A DNA stretch of 38,659 bases from Singulisphaera sp. GP187 (GTDB taxonomy: Bacteria > Planctomycetota > Planctomycetia > Gemmatales > Gemmataceae), in assembly GCA_945861245.1 (NCBI GenBank), contig CAMAUE010000038.1, forward strand, positions 1 through 38,659, written 5' to 3'. This document shows, piece by piece, positions 8,591-17,330 of the stretch. The notes beneath the pieces were generated by a model. That model had not been told where the DNA came from. It worked only from the letters and a program-made list of their open reading frames with translations, and searched no databases. The position numbers were made by a program, and so were the translations under genes. Numbering within the stretch: the stretch's first letter is position 1; the number at the start of each line of letters is the position of its first letter.

Positions 8591-10573
8591 ATGCCTCGCG
8601 ATCTCATCCTCGGTACTGCTGGCCATATCGATCACGGCAAGACGTCGCTCGTCAAAGCGCTCACCGGCATTGACTGCGATCGTTTGCCCGAAGAAAAAGC
8701 TCGCGGCATAACCATCGACATCGGGTTCGCCACGCTGGACCTCGGCGAGTATCGGCTCGGCATCGTGGACGTGCCTGGGCATGAACGCTTCATCAAGAAC
8801 ATGCTCGCCGGAGCGACCGGTATCGACATCGTCGTGCTCATCATCGCCGCCGACGATTCGATCATGCCACAAACGCGCGAACATCTCGAAATCCTCAAAC
8901 TACTCGGCCTGCGTCATGGCGTCATCGCGCTCACGAAGTGCGACCTCGTCGATGAGACGACGCGCGAAGTCGTTGAACTCGAAATCCGCGACCTCGTCCG
9001 CGACAGTTTCCTCGAATCCGCCCCGATCATTCGCACCTCGGCACACACGGGGATTGGCATTAGCGAGCTCAAATCGGCCATTGCTGCTGCGTGCGATATT
9101 TCAAATTTCAAATCTCAAATTGCAGATTTGAATGCCGAGAGCGACGCATCGAATTCAATTTGCAATTTGCAATCGGAAATTTGCAATTCGTTATTTCGCC
9201 TGGCGATCGACCGCTCGTTCGTGGTTCAGGGACACGGTACGATCGTTACCGGGTCGGTGGTGGCGGGGTCGCTGAAGGTGGGGGATGAGGTCGAATGGTT
9301 GCCGAGCGGGCGGATCGTGCGCGTGCGCTCGCTGCAGAATCATGACCAGCCGGTGGAGGAAGTCCATCGCGGCATGCGGGCGGCGATCAACCTGGCGGGC
9401 GTCGATCACAAGGAAGTCGAGCGCGGTCAGGAGATCGCCACGTCGGGGTTCCTCAAGCCGTCGCGCGTCGTCACGGTGCGGTTGCATTGCCTGGCGGAGA
9501 TGCGGAAGGCGATCAAGCATCGCGCGTCGGTGCGGTTTCACGTCGGCACGTCCGAGATAATGGGTACAGTCGCCATGCTCGACGGCGACGCCATCGAGCC
9601 GGGTGGCTGGGGATTGGCGCAGCTGTTTCTCGAATACCCGGCAACGACGACCTGGGGCCAACCGTTCGTCGTGCGCGGTCCGTCGGCGACGCAAACGATT
9701 GGAGGCGGACAGGTGCTGCAACCGGTTGCCGTGAAGGTTCGCCGACGCCATCTTGATGTGCTCGAACGCATCGAGATGCTTTGGACCGGCGATCCGAAGC
9801 AACGGGCCCTGACCGTCGCGTGGTTCGGCGGGTTCACTGGCTTTACGCAAATGGACCTTGTGCGCGGAGCGAATCTTTCTCCGTCGGAGGCCGACGCGAT
9901 CATCCAGCAGCTGCGCGACGACAAGAAACTCGTTACGCTCACGCTTCAGGCGGGCCGGCAGGTAATCTTGCATACCGATACGATTGCGGAATTGGACGAG
10001 CGCATCCTTAGCGTGCTGGGCAAGATGCATGCCGAATCGCTTTTGATGACCACGCACGATCGGCAGAAAATGCAATCGCAGCTCGATTACATCGCCGACG
10101 ATGCCTTGGTACATGCCGAGGTCGATCGGCTCATCCGCATGAAGAAATTGGTCGGGGATACGAGGCGAGTTGCGCGGGCCGACTTCAAGCCGAAACTCAG
10201 CGCCAACCTGCGGAAGTTGAAGGACAAGGTCGTGGAAGCGTATCACGCCGCGGGATTCCAGCCACCCGATCCGAGCAGTTTCGCCGGCGCCGCGGGAGGG
10301 AACGCATCAAGTATGAAGGATTTGTTCGATGTCTGCGTCGCGGAAGGCTTCCTCGTCGCCATCGCTCCCGACATCTTTTTACACGCCGAGTTCGATGTGC
10401 AGATGCGTTCACGCGTCGCCGAGCGCCTCGCCATGGGTGTCGGCGCGACGGTTGGCGAGATGCGCGATCTGCTTGGCACGACGCGAAAGTATGCCGTGCC
10501 TTTCTGCGAATATCTCGATCGCATCGGCGTGACGAAACGCGAAGGCGACTTGCGCGTGCTGGCGAAGGTGTGA
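8591..10573 (+). CDS. selB: selenocysteine-specific elongation factor SelB
   Basis: This GTPase delivers selenocysteyl-tRNA to in-frame UGA codons marked by a SECIS hairpin. The 660-residue product has the P-loop AGHIDHGKT at 10-18, the switch block [12 protein letters not shown] and TKCD for guanine recognition. Beta-barrel domains follow ([28 protein letters not shown]). The winged-helix repeats of the C-terminus, which bind SECIS, end in [34 protein letters not shown]. Upstream in-frame ATG codons back to 8405 add 62 non-homologous residues, so ATG 8591 is chosen. Residues about 170-202 are an AT-rich insertion between the G domain and domain II (separate entry). No selA, selD or tRNA-Sec is visible nearby. 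Confidence 0.93.
   Translation: MPRDLILGTAGHIDHGKTSLVKALTGIDCDRLPEEKARGITIDIGFATLDLGEYRLGIVDVPGHERFIKNMLAGATGIDIVVLIIAADDSIMPQTREHLEILKLLGLRHGVIALTKCDLVDETTREVVELEIRDLVRDSFLESAPIIRTSAHTGIGISELKSAIAAACDISNFKSQIADLNAESDASNSICNLQSEICNSLFRLAIDRSFVVQGHGTIVTGSVVAGSLKVGDEVEWLPSGRIVRVRSLQNHDQPVEEVHRGMRAAINLAGVDHKEVERGQEIATSGFLKPSRVVTVRLHCLAEMRKAIKHRASVRFHVGTSEIMGTVAMLDGDAIEPGGWGLAQLFLEYPATTTWGQPFVVRGPSATQTIGGGQVLQPVAVKVRRRHLDVLERIEMLWTGDPKQRALTVAWFGGFTGFTQMDLVRGANLSPSEADAIIQQLRDDKKLVTLTLQAGRQVILHTDTIAELDERILSVLGKMHAESLLMTTHDRQKMQSQLDYIADDALVHAEVDRLIRMKKLVGDTRRVARADFKPKLSANLRKLKDKVVEAYHAAGFQPPDPSSFAGAAGGNASSMKDLFDVCVAEGFLVAIAPDIFLHAEFDVQMRSRVAERLAMGVGATVGEMRDLLGTTRKYAVPFCEYLDRIGVTKREGDLRVLAKV
9098..9195 (+). 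repeat. AT-rich palindromic insert inside selB
   Basis: Within selB, bases 9103-9124 and 9161-9182 form an imperfect inverted repeat: 18 of 22 positions pair across a loop of 36 bases. The segment is far more AT-rich than the rest of the gene. It encodes about 30 residues rich in Ser, Asn, Gln and Ile, at the junction between the GTPase and the next domain, where SelB proteins normally have only a short linker. The frame is kept open on both sides, so the gene is not broken. Confidence 0.75.
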
Positions 10574-10612
10574 TTACTCGGCGATGATCCTCTGCAGTCG
10601 AAAACGCAAACG

Positions 10613-10700
10613 ATCGTAGGGTGTGTCAAGCGCCAGCGCCGACGCACCGGTCCCTGCAAGCGCTGGTGCGTCGGCGCTGGCGCTTGACACACCCTACGAT
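10613..10700. repeat. inverted repeat with 36-base arms downstream of selB
   Basis: The arms begin ATCGTAGGGTGTGTCAAGCG and match almost perfectly over about 36 bases, with a short loop around CGGTCCCTGCAAGCGC. The repeat sits between the convergent ends of selB and the histidine kinase gene. I see no other copy in the window and no T-tract. Confidence 0.9.
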
Positions 10701-10710
10701 TTGTCGGCGT

Positions 10711-12642
10711 CTAGCCCACGCGGGCCAGTTCCGTGATGCCTGATTCGCGAGGCGTGGCGGGTTCGACGATTGGCAGTGTGAGGTGAAAGGCTGTCCCTGC
10801 CGCGGAGCTTTCGACGCGGATCGATCCCCTCATCAACTCCACATAGCTCTTGACGATGGAAAGTCCTAAACCCGCGTGCGGCGTGTCGGCGTGGCGCGAG
10901 GCGTCCGCACGATAGAAGCGTTCAAAGATATGGTCCAGCGCGTCGGGTTCGATGCCGATGCCGGTATCGCGCACGGTGATGTGCACGTGATTGGCGTCCT
11001 GCGTCATGGAAAGCTCAATGGAGCCGAGGTCGTTGTTGTACTCGACGGCGTTGTGCAGGAGGTTGATGAGGACTTCTTGTAGCTTCTCCGGGTCGGTCAT
11101 CGTGACCATCGGTTCGGGCAAGTCGAGTTTCAATTTCAGGCCGCGGGCTTTCGCCAACGGGCGGATGATATCGGCACATTCGAGAGCGAGATCGCAGATA
11201 TCGGTTGCGCGTGGGCGATACGGATCGACGCCGGCGTCGAGTCGGGCCAGCGCGAGCAAGCGTTCGACCAGCTTATACATGTGTTGCCCGCAGATCTTGC
11301 ATTCTTCGAGGATCTCGCGATACTCCTCACCCGAGCGCGATTTGCGCAAGCCGACTTCGAGCGTCGTCATTAGGGCGGCGACGGGCGTGCGCAATTCGTG
11401 CGAAATATCCGCCGAGGCCTGCTTCTCGCGCTCGAACGCCATCTGCAGATGTTTGAGCATTTCTGCGATGCGCTCGGCAATCGGTTGCAGCTCGCCGGGC
11501 AACGTCTTGGGGTCAAGGTCCAGTGCGAAGTTTCTTGGCGAGACGTGCCGGACTGCCTCGGACATCCGAGTCAATGGTGATAGGCCGACCCAGACGATGC
11601 CCAATGCGCCGAGGACGAGCGACACGAGAGCGACCAAGCCGACGCCGATCATGCGCGAACGCAAAACACCGAGTTCGTTTTCAATGGCGGTGTTGAGATT
11701 CGCCAGCTTCTCGTCGCGCTCAGTTTCGTAGGCACGGATTTTAGCGTCGGTCAGTCCGAGGTCGGCGCCGTATTGAACGAACATGTTGGTAACCTGCGAC
11801 GGAGACTGGAATGGCGCGCGGACCTGCGCCAGCCAGCGATCGCGGAAGCTGGACGGCGGTATGCCCTTGGCCGGCCCTTTGGGGAAGGGCGTAGTAGACG
11901 GGCCCTTCGGGACGTTTTTGGCGATCGGGCCCAGGGGAATTCGGAATGGATTCCACGGCGGCGGCATGCGATCCCAAACCCACGGCACGATGACGCCCGG
12001 ATTGTAACGAGGCACCGGCGCCATAAGCGTGACCCGTCGGACTCGCGTCCCGTCCTCGAGACCTATCGTGTCAAATTGTTCCATGAGAAGTTCCGACGTG
12101 CTCCGTACCTGCTCGCTGAGCGTGAACTCGCCGGGTTGAAGAACCTCCGAATTCTGCATCGGTTGGCCGCGCCCGTTATAGGTCTGAAAATATTCCTGGG
12201 CGATATTTCTGTCCGGAAACGGAACATGATCCTCAGCGTCTTCGATCACTGCCAGCCTCGGCTGTAGAACCGGTTGGACGAAGGGAGATACTTTTGAATG
12301 AAGCCCCTCGGCAAGAAAGATCGCGTTGGCGAAGTGCGGACTGAGCAAACCGGGAGAGCAAATGATCGGGACTGCAAACCAGGCCTCGGCATGCACCGGC
12401 ACACTCCGTGTGCTGCGAGCCATGTTCTGGGCTTGCCGTAGGATGCGATGATCCACCTCCGCTCGAGCGATGGCGACCTGTGCATCACATTGCGATACGA
12501 TAAGATCATGGGCGTCGCCTTGCCGATCGCGCAACGACGCCGCAGTCAGGCGAAATGACAGCCAAGCCACGGCCGACATCGCAAATGTCAACAGCAGCAC
12601 GAAATAGACAATCAGCGACAGACGGATCGAGTTCATCTTCAT
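10711..12642 (-). CDS. membrane sensor histidine kinase with large periplasmic domain
   Basis: The 643-residue product has a transmembrane helix at about 8-30, a sensor region of about 300 residues outside the membrane, and a second helix at about 331-353. A HAMP-like linker follows. The HisKA dimerisation helix carries the phospho-accepting His415 (ADISHELRTPVAAL). The HATPase domain has N-box LINLLHNAVEYN, DTGIGIEPDALDHIFERFYRAD and GLGLSIVKSYVELM. The sensor region has an odd Pro/Gly/Lys-rich stretch at about 225-266 and matches no sensor fold I can name. The gene starts two bases after the regulator stop, so the two are co-translated. The ligand is unknown. Confidence 0.93.
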   Translation of the reverse strand: MKMNSIRLSLIVYFVLLLTFAMSAVAWLSFRLTAASLRDRQGDAHDLIVSQCDAQVAIARAEVDHRILRQAQNMARSTRSVPVHAEAWFAVPIICSPGLLSPHFANAIFLAEGLHSKVSPFVQPVLQPRLAVIEDAEDHVPFPDRNIAQEYFQTYNGRGQPMQNSEVLQPGEFTLSEQVRSTSELLMEQFDTIGLEDGTRVRRVTLMAPVPRYNPGVIVPWVWDRMPPPWNPFRIPLGPIAKNVPKGPSTTPFPKGPAKGIPPSSFRDRWLAQVRAPFQSPSQVTNMFVQYGADLGLTDAKIRAYETERDEKLANLNTAIENELGVLRSRMIGVGLVALVSLVLGALGIVWVGLSPLTRMSEAVRHVSPRNFALDLDPKTLPGELQPIAERIAEMLKHLQMAFEREKQASADISHELRTPVAALMTTLEVGLRKSRSGEEYREILEECKICGQHMYKLVERLLALARLDAGVDPYRPRATDICDLALECADIIRPLAKARGLKLKLDLPEPMVTMTDPEKLQEVLINLLHNAVEYNNDLGSIELSMTQDANHVHITVRDTGIGIEPDALDHIFERFYRADASRHADTPHAGLGLSIVKSYVELMRGSIRVESSAAGTAFHLTLPIVEPATPRESGITELARVG

Positions 12643-12644
12643 CG

Positions 12645-13322
12645 CTATTCCTCTTCGCCACGCAGCATGTAGCCTTCACCCCACCGTGTCAAGATTAACG
12701 CCACTTCGTGGCCTTTGTCAACCTTTGTTCGCAAATATCGGATATACACGTCCACGACGTTCGACGTATTCTCGTCATATTCATCGTACAGGTGTTCCCA
12801 AATCATGGTGCGAGTGACCACTTTCCCGCGATGAAATGCCAGGAATTGCAACAACGCAAACTCGCGCGGCGTCAGGTGGACCATCTGCCCCGCGCGGCGT
12901 ACGGTGCGTGCCGACGTGTCGATCTCCAGATCGAAAACGCGCAACACCGGGTCTTTTTTCTGATGCGTACGTCGAACCAGGGCACGCATTCGAGCCAGCA
13001 GTTCTTCAAGTTGAAACGGCTTGGTCAGGTAATCGTCGGCGCCGATGTCAAGGCCTTTGACTTTGTCGTCGGTGGTATCCTTCGCCGTCAGCAGAAGCAC
13101 ATGTGTTTGAATGCTGTCTTTTCGCCATTGTCTCAAAAGAGTCAAACCGTCGATTTTTGGCAACATGACATCGAGAATGATGACATCATAATTGGTGCTG
13201 CGAGCCTTGTAGTCGGCTTCCTCGCCGTCCTCTGCTAAATCGACGGCAAAGCTCTCCTCCTCCAAGCCGCGCTTGAGAGCTTTTGAGAGCGGCCTATGGT
13301 CTTCCACGAGAAGTACGCGCAT
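12645..13322 (-). CDS. OmpR/PhoB-family response regulator
   Basis: The 225-residue product has a receiver domain with the acidic pair Glu7/Asp8, phospho-accepting Asp51 (DVIILDVMLPKIDG), the conserved Thr/Lys of LLLTAKD and TKPFQLEELLARMRALVRR. A winged-helix DNA-binding domain covers about 127-225 (VHLTPREFALLQFLAFHRGKVVTR and DVYIRYLRTKVDKG). It is phosphorylated by the kinase encoded immediately downstream and should then regulate transcription. Order and spacing (regulator first, two-base gap) show one operon. Targets cannot be inferred. Beyond 13322 lies AT-richer DNA that probably holds the promoter. Confidence 0.94.
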   Translation of the reverse strand: MRVLLVEDHRPLSKALKRGLEEESFAVDLAEDGEEADYKARSTNYDVIILDVMLPKIDGLTLLRQWRKDSIQTHVLLLTAKDTTDDKVKGLDIGADDYLTKPFQLEELLARMRALVRRTHQKKDPVLRVFDLEIDTSARTVRRAGQMVHLTPREFALLQFLAFHRGKVVTRTMIWEHLYDEYDENTSNVVDVYIRYLRTKVDKGHEVALILTRWGEGYMLRGEEE

Positions 13323-13444
13323 GAGTTCCCCCCACTTTCGGCTAAATTGGGCAAATTGATAATTATGAGAATCCTAACGAACCGCTAATGAGAAGACGAT
13401 GAAAGCGGTCGGTTGTCACGCATTCATTCGCCTTTCCCGAATTC

Positions 13445-13525
13445 GTTTAGCCGCTCGCCTTGGGCGAGCGCGAACAGTTGCCGCACCACACGCACGTCGC
13501 GCTCGCCCAAGGCGAGCGGCTAAAC
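13445..13525. repeat. inverted repeat, family A (copy 2)
   Basis: The arms run GTTTAGCCGCTCGCCTTGGG with CGAGCGCGA and their exact complement, about 29 paired bases, with a loop of about 23. It lies just downstream of glyA. Relative to other copies, which read CCTTTGG/CCAAAGG, this one has CCTTGGG/CCCAAGG: both arms carry the matching change. Confidence 0.92.
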
Positions 13526-13535
13526 AGAGAGGGTC

Positions 13536-14771
13536 TCACGCCGGCGCCGGGAATTGTTTGCCAAGCTCGCTCACCTGGACTCGGATTCGTTCGAGGAACG
13601 CCTTGTCTTCGGCATGGGTCAAGGCGGCGTGGATCCACGTCGCAACCTGGCGCATTTCCGGTTCGCGCATGCCGCGCGTGGTCAGAGCCGGCGTGCCAAT
13701 GCGAATGCCCGAAGGGTCCATCGGCTGGCGCGTATCGAATGGGATCTTGTTCTTGTTGACGGTGATGCCGGCGTGATCGAGCGTCGCCTCGGCGATTTTT
13801 CCGCCCATGCCATGTGTCGTGACATCAACGAGCAGCAGATGATTGTCCGTCCCGCCCGACACGATACGGTAGCCGAGCAATTGCAACTCATGCGCGAGCG
13901 TCTTGGCATTGCTGATGGTTTGCGAGGCATAGGTCTTGAAATCGGGCCTGAGCGCTTCGTTGAAGGCGACGGCCTTGGCGGCGATGACGTGCATCAACGG
14001 CCCGCCTTGCAAGCCGGGGAAGACCGCCGAGTTGATCTTTTGCCCCCACGCTTCCTTGCAGATGACGACGCCGCCGCGCGGGCCGCGCAGTGTTTTATGC
14101 GTCGTCGAAGTAACAAAGTCGGCGAACGGCACCGGGTTGCCATGCTGCCCGGCGGCGACGAGACCGGCGATATGGGCCATGTCCACCATGAACAGAGCGC
14201 CGACATCGCTGCAGATTTGCTTGAAGGCGGCGAAGTCGATCTCGCGCGGATACGCGCTGGCACCGGCGATGACGAGCTTCGGCTTGTGTTCGCGCGCGAG
14301 CTTGGCAACCTGATCGTAGTCGATGCGTTCGTCTTCCTTGCGCACGCCATAGCCGACGATGTTGTACCACTTCCCGGAAAAATTGAGGTGCATCCCATGC
14401 GTGAGATGCCCGCCATGCGCGAGGTCCATCGCCAGCACGGTGTCGCCGTGATTGACGGCGGCGAAGTAGACGGCCATATTCGCCTGCGCGCCGGAGTGCG
14501 GCTGGACGTTGGCGCGTTCGCCGCCGAACAGCTTGAGCAAGCGTTCGATGGCCAGCCGTTCGGCGATATCGACGAACTCACAGCCGCCGTAGTAGCGCTT
14601 ACCGGGATAGCCCTCGGCATATTTGTTGGTCAACACGGAGCCTTGGGCCGCCATGACGGCGGGACTGGTGTAGTTTTCCGAAGCGATCATCTCAAGGCCA
14701 TCTTGCTGGCGCTGTTGTTCCTTGGCGATCGCTTGCCAAATTTCCGGGTCGGCGGACTGAAGAATGTTCAT
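13536..14771 (-). CDS. glyA: serine hydroxymethyltransferase
   Basis: This PLP enzyme interconverts serine and glycine with tetrahydrofolate and feeds the one-carbon pool in the cytoplasm. The 411-residue product is normal in length. Lys226 in [14 protein letters not shown] forms the Schiff base. Other family blocks are [41 protein letters not shown] and [13 protein letters not shown]. An upstream ATG at 14831 would add 20 residues, but those bases lie inside an inverted repeat (14784-14863), so ATG 14771 ([12 protein letters not shown]) is the true start. The gene is followed by a family A hairpin and appears to be monocistronic. Confidence 0.96.
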   Translation of the reverse strand: MNILQSADPEIWQAIAKEQQRQQDGLEMIASENYTSPAVMAAQGSVLTNKYAEGYPGKRYYGGCEFVDIAERLAIERLLKLFGGERANVQPHSGAQANMAVYFAAVNHGDTVLAMDLAHGGHLTHGMHLNFSGKWYNIVGYGVRKEDERIDYDQVAKLAREHKPKLVIAGASAYPREIDFAAFKQICSDVGALFMVDMAHIAGLVAAGQHGNPVPFADFVTSTTHKTLRGPRGGVVICKEAWGQKINSAVFPGLQGGPLMHVIAAKAVAFNEALRPDFKTYASQTISNAKTLAHELQLLGYRIVSGGTDNHLLLVDVTTHGMGGKIAEATLDHAGITVNKNKIPFDTRQPMDPSGIRIGTPALTTRGMREPEMRQVATWIHAALTHAEDKAFLERIRVQVSELGKQFPAPA

Positions 14772-14783
14772 GGCGTACCTAAT

Positions 14784-14863
14784 AAGCCCAAGGGTGAGCG
14801 CAGTTAACGCTTGGGATTCGGATAACTTCATCCCAAGGGTTCTCTGCGCTCACCCTTGGGCTT
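14784..14863. repeat. inverted repeat, family F (AAGCCCAAGGGTGAG type)
   Basis: The arms of 20 bases at 14784-14803 and 14844-14863 (AAGCCCAAGGGTGAGCGCAG and complement) are perfect. It lies directly upstream of glyA, in its probable promoter or leader region. The arm starts with the same AAGCCCAAGGGTGAG as the ends of the 280-bp palindrome at 35479-35758. Confidence 0.88.
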
Positions 14864-14878
14864 GGCTGCTTCAAAATA

Positions 14879-15349
14879 TCACAACCCCAACGCCTTGCGC
14901 TTTTCTTGGATAAACGTCAGATGATGCGTGATGTGATTGGTCGCCGTCGTCAGCAGTTGTTCGAGGCTGCGCGGTCCCTTCTCGTTGTGGATGCCAACGC
15001 GTGTCAGCGCCGAGTCGGGCAACGTGCGGAGAATCTTTGCCAACTGGCTGCGCGTCAATTCGATGATGCGCAGCTCCTCCTCCAGATCGCGGTCGTGATA
15101 CGCCAGCGCCGCCAGGAAGCGATTCTCGTCGGCACCGAGCAGCGTCGGCTTTTCCTCGGCGATTATGCGTTTCATACGGTCAGCGAGGATCGGATCGAAG
15201 TCGGCGAGGTGAGCGACAACTTCCAATGTGCTCATCTTGCCGACGATCGGCTTGGCCAGCTGCTGCTCGCGCGTAAGGCCTTGCACGGCCCGGCGAAGTT
15301 GCTTCGGGCCGTCCAGGAATTGTTCGATCAAAGTTGCCAACGCGGACAT
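14879..15349 (-). CDS. DinB-superfamily putative metal-dependent enzyme
   Basis: The 156-residue product is an all-helical DinB/YfiT-like four-helix bundle. His47 (EVVAHLADFD) and His139/His142/His143 (TNHITHHLTFIQEK) are placed as the metal-binding triad of this superfamily. Members include thiol transferases and many uncharacterised stress-linked proteins, so the reaction is unknown. The gene is free-standing between glyA and the anti-sigma gene. An AAAGGA about nine bases upstream supports the start at 15349. Confidence 0.82.
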   Translation of the reverse strand: MSALATLIEQFLDGPKQLRRAVQGLTREQQLAKPIVGKMSTLEVVAHLADFDPILADRMKRIIAEEKPTLLGADENRFLAALAYHDRDLEEELRIIELTRSQLAKILRTLPDSALTRVGIHNEKGPRSLEQLLTTATNHITHHLTFIQEKRKALGL

Positions 15350-15409
15350 GGTGACATTCCTTTAGACTGATTGACAGCACACAATTAGTGTAATGATCGC
15401 ACGAAAAAA

Positions 15410-15438
15410 GTTTAGCCGCGACGCATCAGCGAAGCGCG
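15410..15438. repeat. solo left half of a family A2 repeat
   Basis: This stretch begins GTTTAGCCGCGACGCATCAG and continues CGAAGCGCG. It matches the left arm of the intact hairpin at 33220-33295 except for a small insertion and one change. No right arm follows, so only half of an element is left. Confidence 0.65.
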
Positions 15439-15559
15439 GTTGCATGCAAGAATTGCTTGCTACGGACGAATCATGGAGATCGAAAGGTATTTAGAATACG
15501 ACAGCGCCGTCGCACCCGGATTCTCAATAATTGAGCTGCACCTTGAAGCCTCGTATTTT

Positions 15560-15662
15560 TGACGCATCCAACAAAAGTACGAGCCGGAAACGTAAGCGAC
15601 GGATTGCTTCAGTCCATCGCTTAAACTTCCGGCTCGTAAAGCGATATTTGTCGGTAGCGTCA
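15560..15662. repeat. family C composite palindrome, 103 bp (copy 1, decayed)
   Basis: Outer arms starting TGACGC at 15560 and ending GCGTCA at 15662 enclose inner arms of GAGCCGGAAACGTAAGCGAC type. It is exactly as long as the copy at 18033-18135 and by eye agrees at about 90 of 103 positions. Several changes here break pairing that is perfect in the other copy. Confidence 0.88.
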
Positions 15663-15693
15663 ACAAACCAACGCGCTCCGCGGAGGGAGTCAG

Positions 15694-16392
15694 TTAATTG
15701 AGAACGCGCAACAGTCCGTCGAGCCGACCTTGGTAGTAGATGGCGTAGGTGTAGCCGTCTTCGTTGATGATTCGGATGCTCAGATTTGCCTGGATGTCCT
15801 GGTTCGGCGCATCAAATTGGCGATGAGGCAACACAAGCACCGACGCGCTGACTTTTTCATCATTGGCGATGAACGTCAATTTCGCGACACGGCGTTTCTG
15901 GAATTCGACAATTTCGACACTCCGTAATAGCGAATAATCAAACACACGCGGCGACCGCACGTTCAGGCCTTGCTTTTCAAGGAACGAATCCACGTCCTCG
16001 GCGTTGGATGCAATCCCCTGTTGAGGCCAAGTTAGGAGATCATTCGTCGTCACCACAGTAGGCCGATTGACGTAATACACGCCCGATGCCGTCAGCGCGA
16101 ATATCAACGCCGCTGCTGCAGACGCCACCGACCAGCGTTTCCACAGTACCGGACGCTCCCCGAAAAGCTGCTGTTTGAGCTTGGCGGGTTGGCCGACTGG
16201 TACCGGCACGTCGCGCATTGCCGAGCCGATCGCCAGATCGAAGCCGCGATCCGCCTGCTGACGTTCCGCGGCCAGTGCGCAATCGGGGCATGCTTCCAGG
16301 TGATGCTGGAGTGGCTGGATTTCGGCCGGATCGAGCTTTTCGCTCAAACGGTCGCTGAAGGCGAGCAACAAGCGTGCGTCTTGGCAATCCAT
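15694..16392 (-). CDS. anti-sigma factor with zinc-binding (zf-HC2/ZAS) domain
   Basis: The 232-residue product has an N-terminal cytoplasmic ZAS module with His31-x3-Cys35-x2-Cys38 (HHLEACPDC) and an upstream Cys3. A single transmembrane helix at about 88-108 leads to a C-terminal domain outside the membrane of about 120 residues. Its ATG shares one base with the sigma-factor stop (TGATG), so the two are translationally coupled. It should hold the sigma factor inactive at the membrane until an envelope or redox signal arrives. The outer domain has no fold I can name. Confidence 0.9.
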   Translation of the reverse strand: MDCQDARLLLAFSDRLSEKLDPAEIQPLQHHLEACPDCALAAERQQADRGFDLAIGSAMRDVPVPVGQPAKLKQQLFGERPVLWKRWSVASAAAALIFALTASGVYYVNRPTVVTTNDLLTWPQQGIASNAEDVDSFLEKQGLNVRSPRVFDYSLLRSVEIVEFQKRRVAKLTFIANDEKVSASVLVLPHRQFDAPNQDIQANLSIRIINEDGYTYAIYYQGRLDGLLRVLN

Positions 16393-16931
16393 CAGAACCC
16401 CTCCCCTTGAGCCTTCGATGTTGTCACCTCAGCATGTTCCGCCAAGCTCTGGCGAAGAACCACCTTGGCCCGTGCGAGCCGAGACATCACCGTGCCCAAG
16501 GGCACATTCATTTGTTCCGCGATATCCTTGTAACTGAAATCCTCGAAATAGTACAAGATCACTGGCGTCCGAAATACTTCAGGCAGCTGATTCAATGCCG
16601 CTTGCAGCTGAGCCGAATCGACGATAGGCACAGGTGCGTTGCCACGGTCGACAACCTCGGCGACGCCGTCGAGCGACACGAACCGCGCTGACTTTTCGGC
16701 CCGAACGCGGTGCAGGTAGGCGTTGCGCAGGATCGTAAACAGCCACGATTTCGCGTTAGCGGGATCATGCAGCTGATGCAGCATCTTTTGGGCTTGCAGA
16801 AAAACTTCCTGCGTCAGGTCTTCCGCTGCTTGAGTGGCGCCGCTCAAGCGATAGGCGTAACGGTAAAGAGCGGCGTAATGGCCATCCACCAGCGCTTCGA
16901 CGGCGGTCTTATTGCTGCCAAACCAACTCAT
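16392..16931 (-). CDS. ECF-family RNA polymerase sigma factor
   Basis: The 179-residue product has region 2 at about 14-80 (YRYAYRLSGATQAAEDLTQEVFLQA, then KSWLFTILRNAYLHRVR) and region 4 at about 112-165 (LNQLPEVFRTPVILYYFEDFSYKDIAEQMNVP then GTVMSRLARAK). Regions 1 and 3 are lacking, as in ECF sigmas. The downstream gene, overlapping by one base, encodes its zinc-type anti-sigma factor. A GGGAG eight bases upstream fits the start. ECF sigmas often drive their own operon. The gap upstream is shared with divergent small lipoprotein genes, which are natural candidate targets, but I found no clear paired ECF promoter motif. Confidence 0.95.
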   Translation of the reverse strand: MSWFGSNKTAVEALVDGHYAALYRYAYRLSGATQAAEDLTQEVFLQAQKMLHQLHDPANAKSWLFTILRNAYLHRVRAEKSARFVSLDGVAEVVDRGNAPVPIVDSAQLQAALNQLPEVFRTPVILYYFEDFSYKDIAEQMNVPLGTVMSRLARAKVVLRQSLAEHAEVTTSKAQGEGF

Positions 16932-17330
16932 GGGCCGCTCTCCCTACCTATATTTGAAGAGACTGGGACAGGAGGTTTTATTCCCACGGCGAGTAAAAAA
17001 GCGGAAAAAGCGGGCGCTCGAGGTTTCCCGCTTGCGGCTTAGCGCCCGCTCCGGGTGATCCTGCGCGAGCGCTAAGCCGCAAGCGGAAAACAAAAACAAC
17101 CCAATCTTGTTCCCATTATAAACCGCAAGCAAGTTGTCGCCAGAGTGGATCGTAACGATTGTAGGGTGTTGGTGAAAAATTTCACGAATTGGCAGAATTA
17201 TGGCTTGTCGCAAAATAAATCGGGAATAAATTTATCGGACGTGCATCCTATTTTGTGAATTCAGTGAAGATCGCGTGAGGCAGTGTTCGCCGACGTGGCC
17301 TTTACCCGTTATTTTTTTGGAAGGTACAAC
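16932..17330. other. divergent intergenic region between sigma factor and small lipoprotein genes
   Basis: The 399 bases include a family B hairpin (17024-17090) and an AT-rich stretch at about 17155-17280 that probably holds the promoter for the lipoprotein gene. A small symmetric GGTGAAAAATTTCACG occurs near 17170. A minus-strand frame at 16944-17213 runs through the hairpin and shows no protein-like conservation. Confidence 0.5.
17024..17090. repeat. inverted repeat, family B (copy 1)
   Basis: Arms of about 26 bases of the CCGCTTGCGGCTTAGCGC type, with one or two mismatches. It lies in the divergent region upstream of the sigma gene, so it cannot be a terminator for either neighbour. Confidence 0.88.

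Larger units (their letters stand above)
15350..15693. other. intergenic region with two repeat remnants
   Basis: The 344 bases between the DinB-like and anti-sigma genes hold a solo half of a family A2 repeat (15410-15438) and a complete but decayed 103-bp family C element (15560-15662). Nothing else in it looks coding. A short minus-strand frame at 15460-15666 lies mostly within the repeat and is not a gene. Confidence 0.6.

Noticed and set aside
13554-14807. Long open frame on + opposite glyA
   Set aside because: Antisense shadow of glyA, with no independent start signal and no conserved motif.
16944-17213. 89-residue frame on - upstream of the sigma factor
   Set aside because: It runs through a family B hairpin, has atypical codon use and no recognisable domain.
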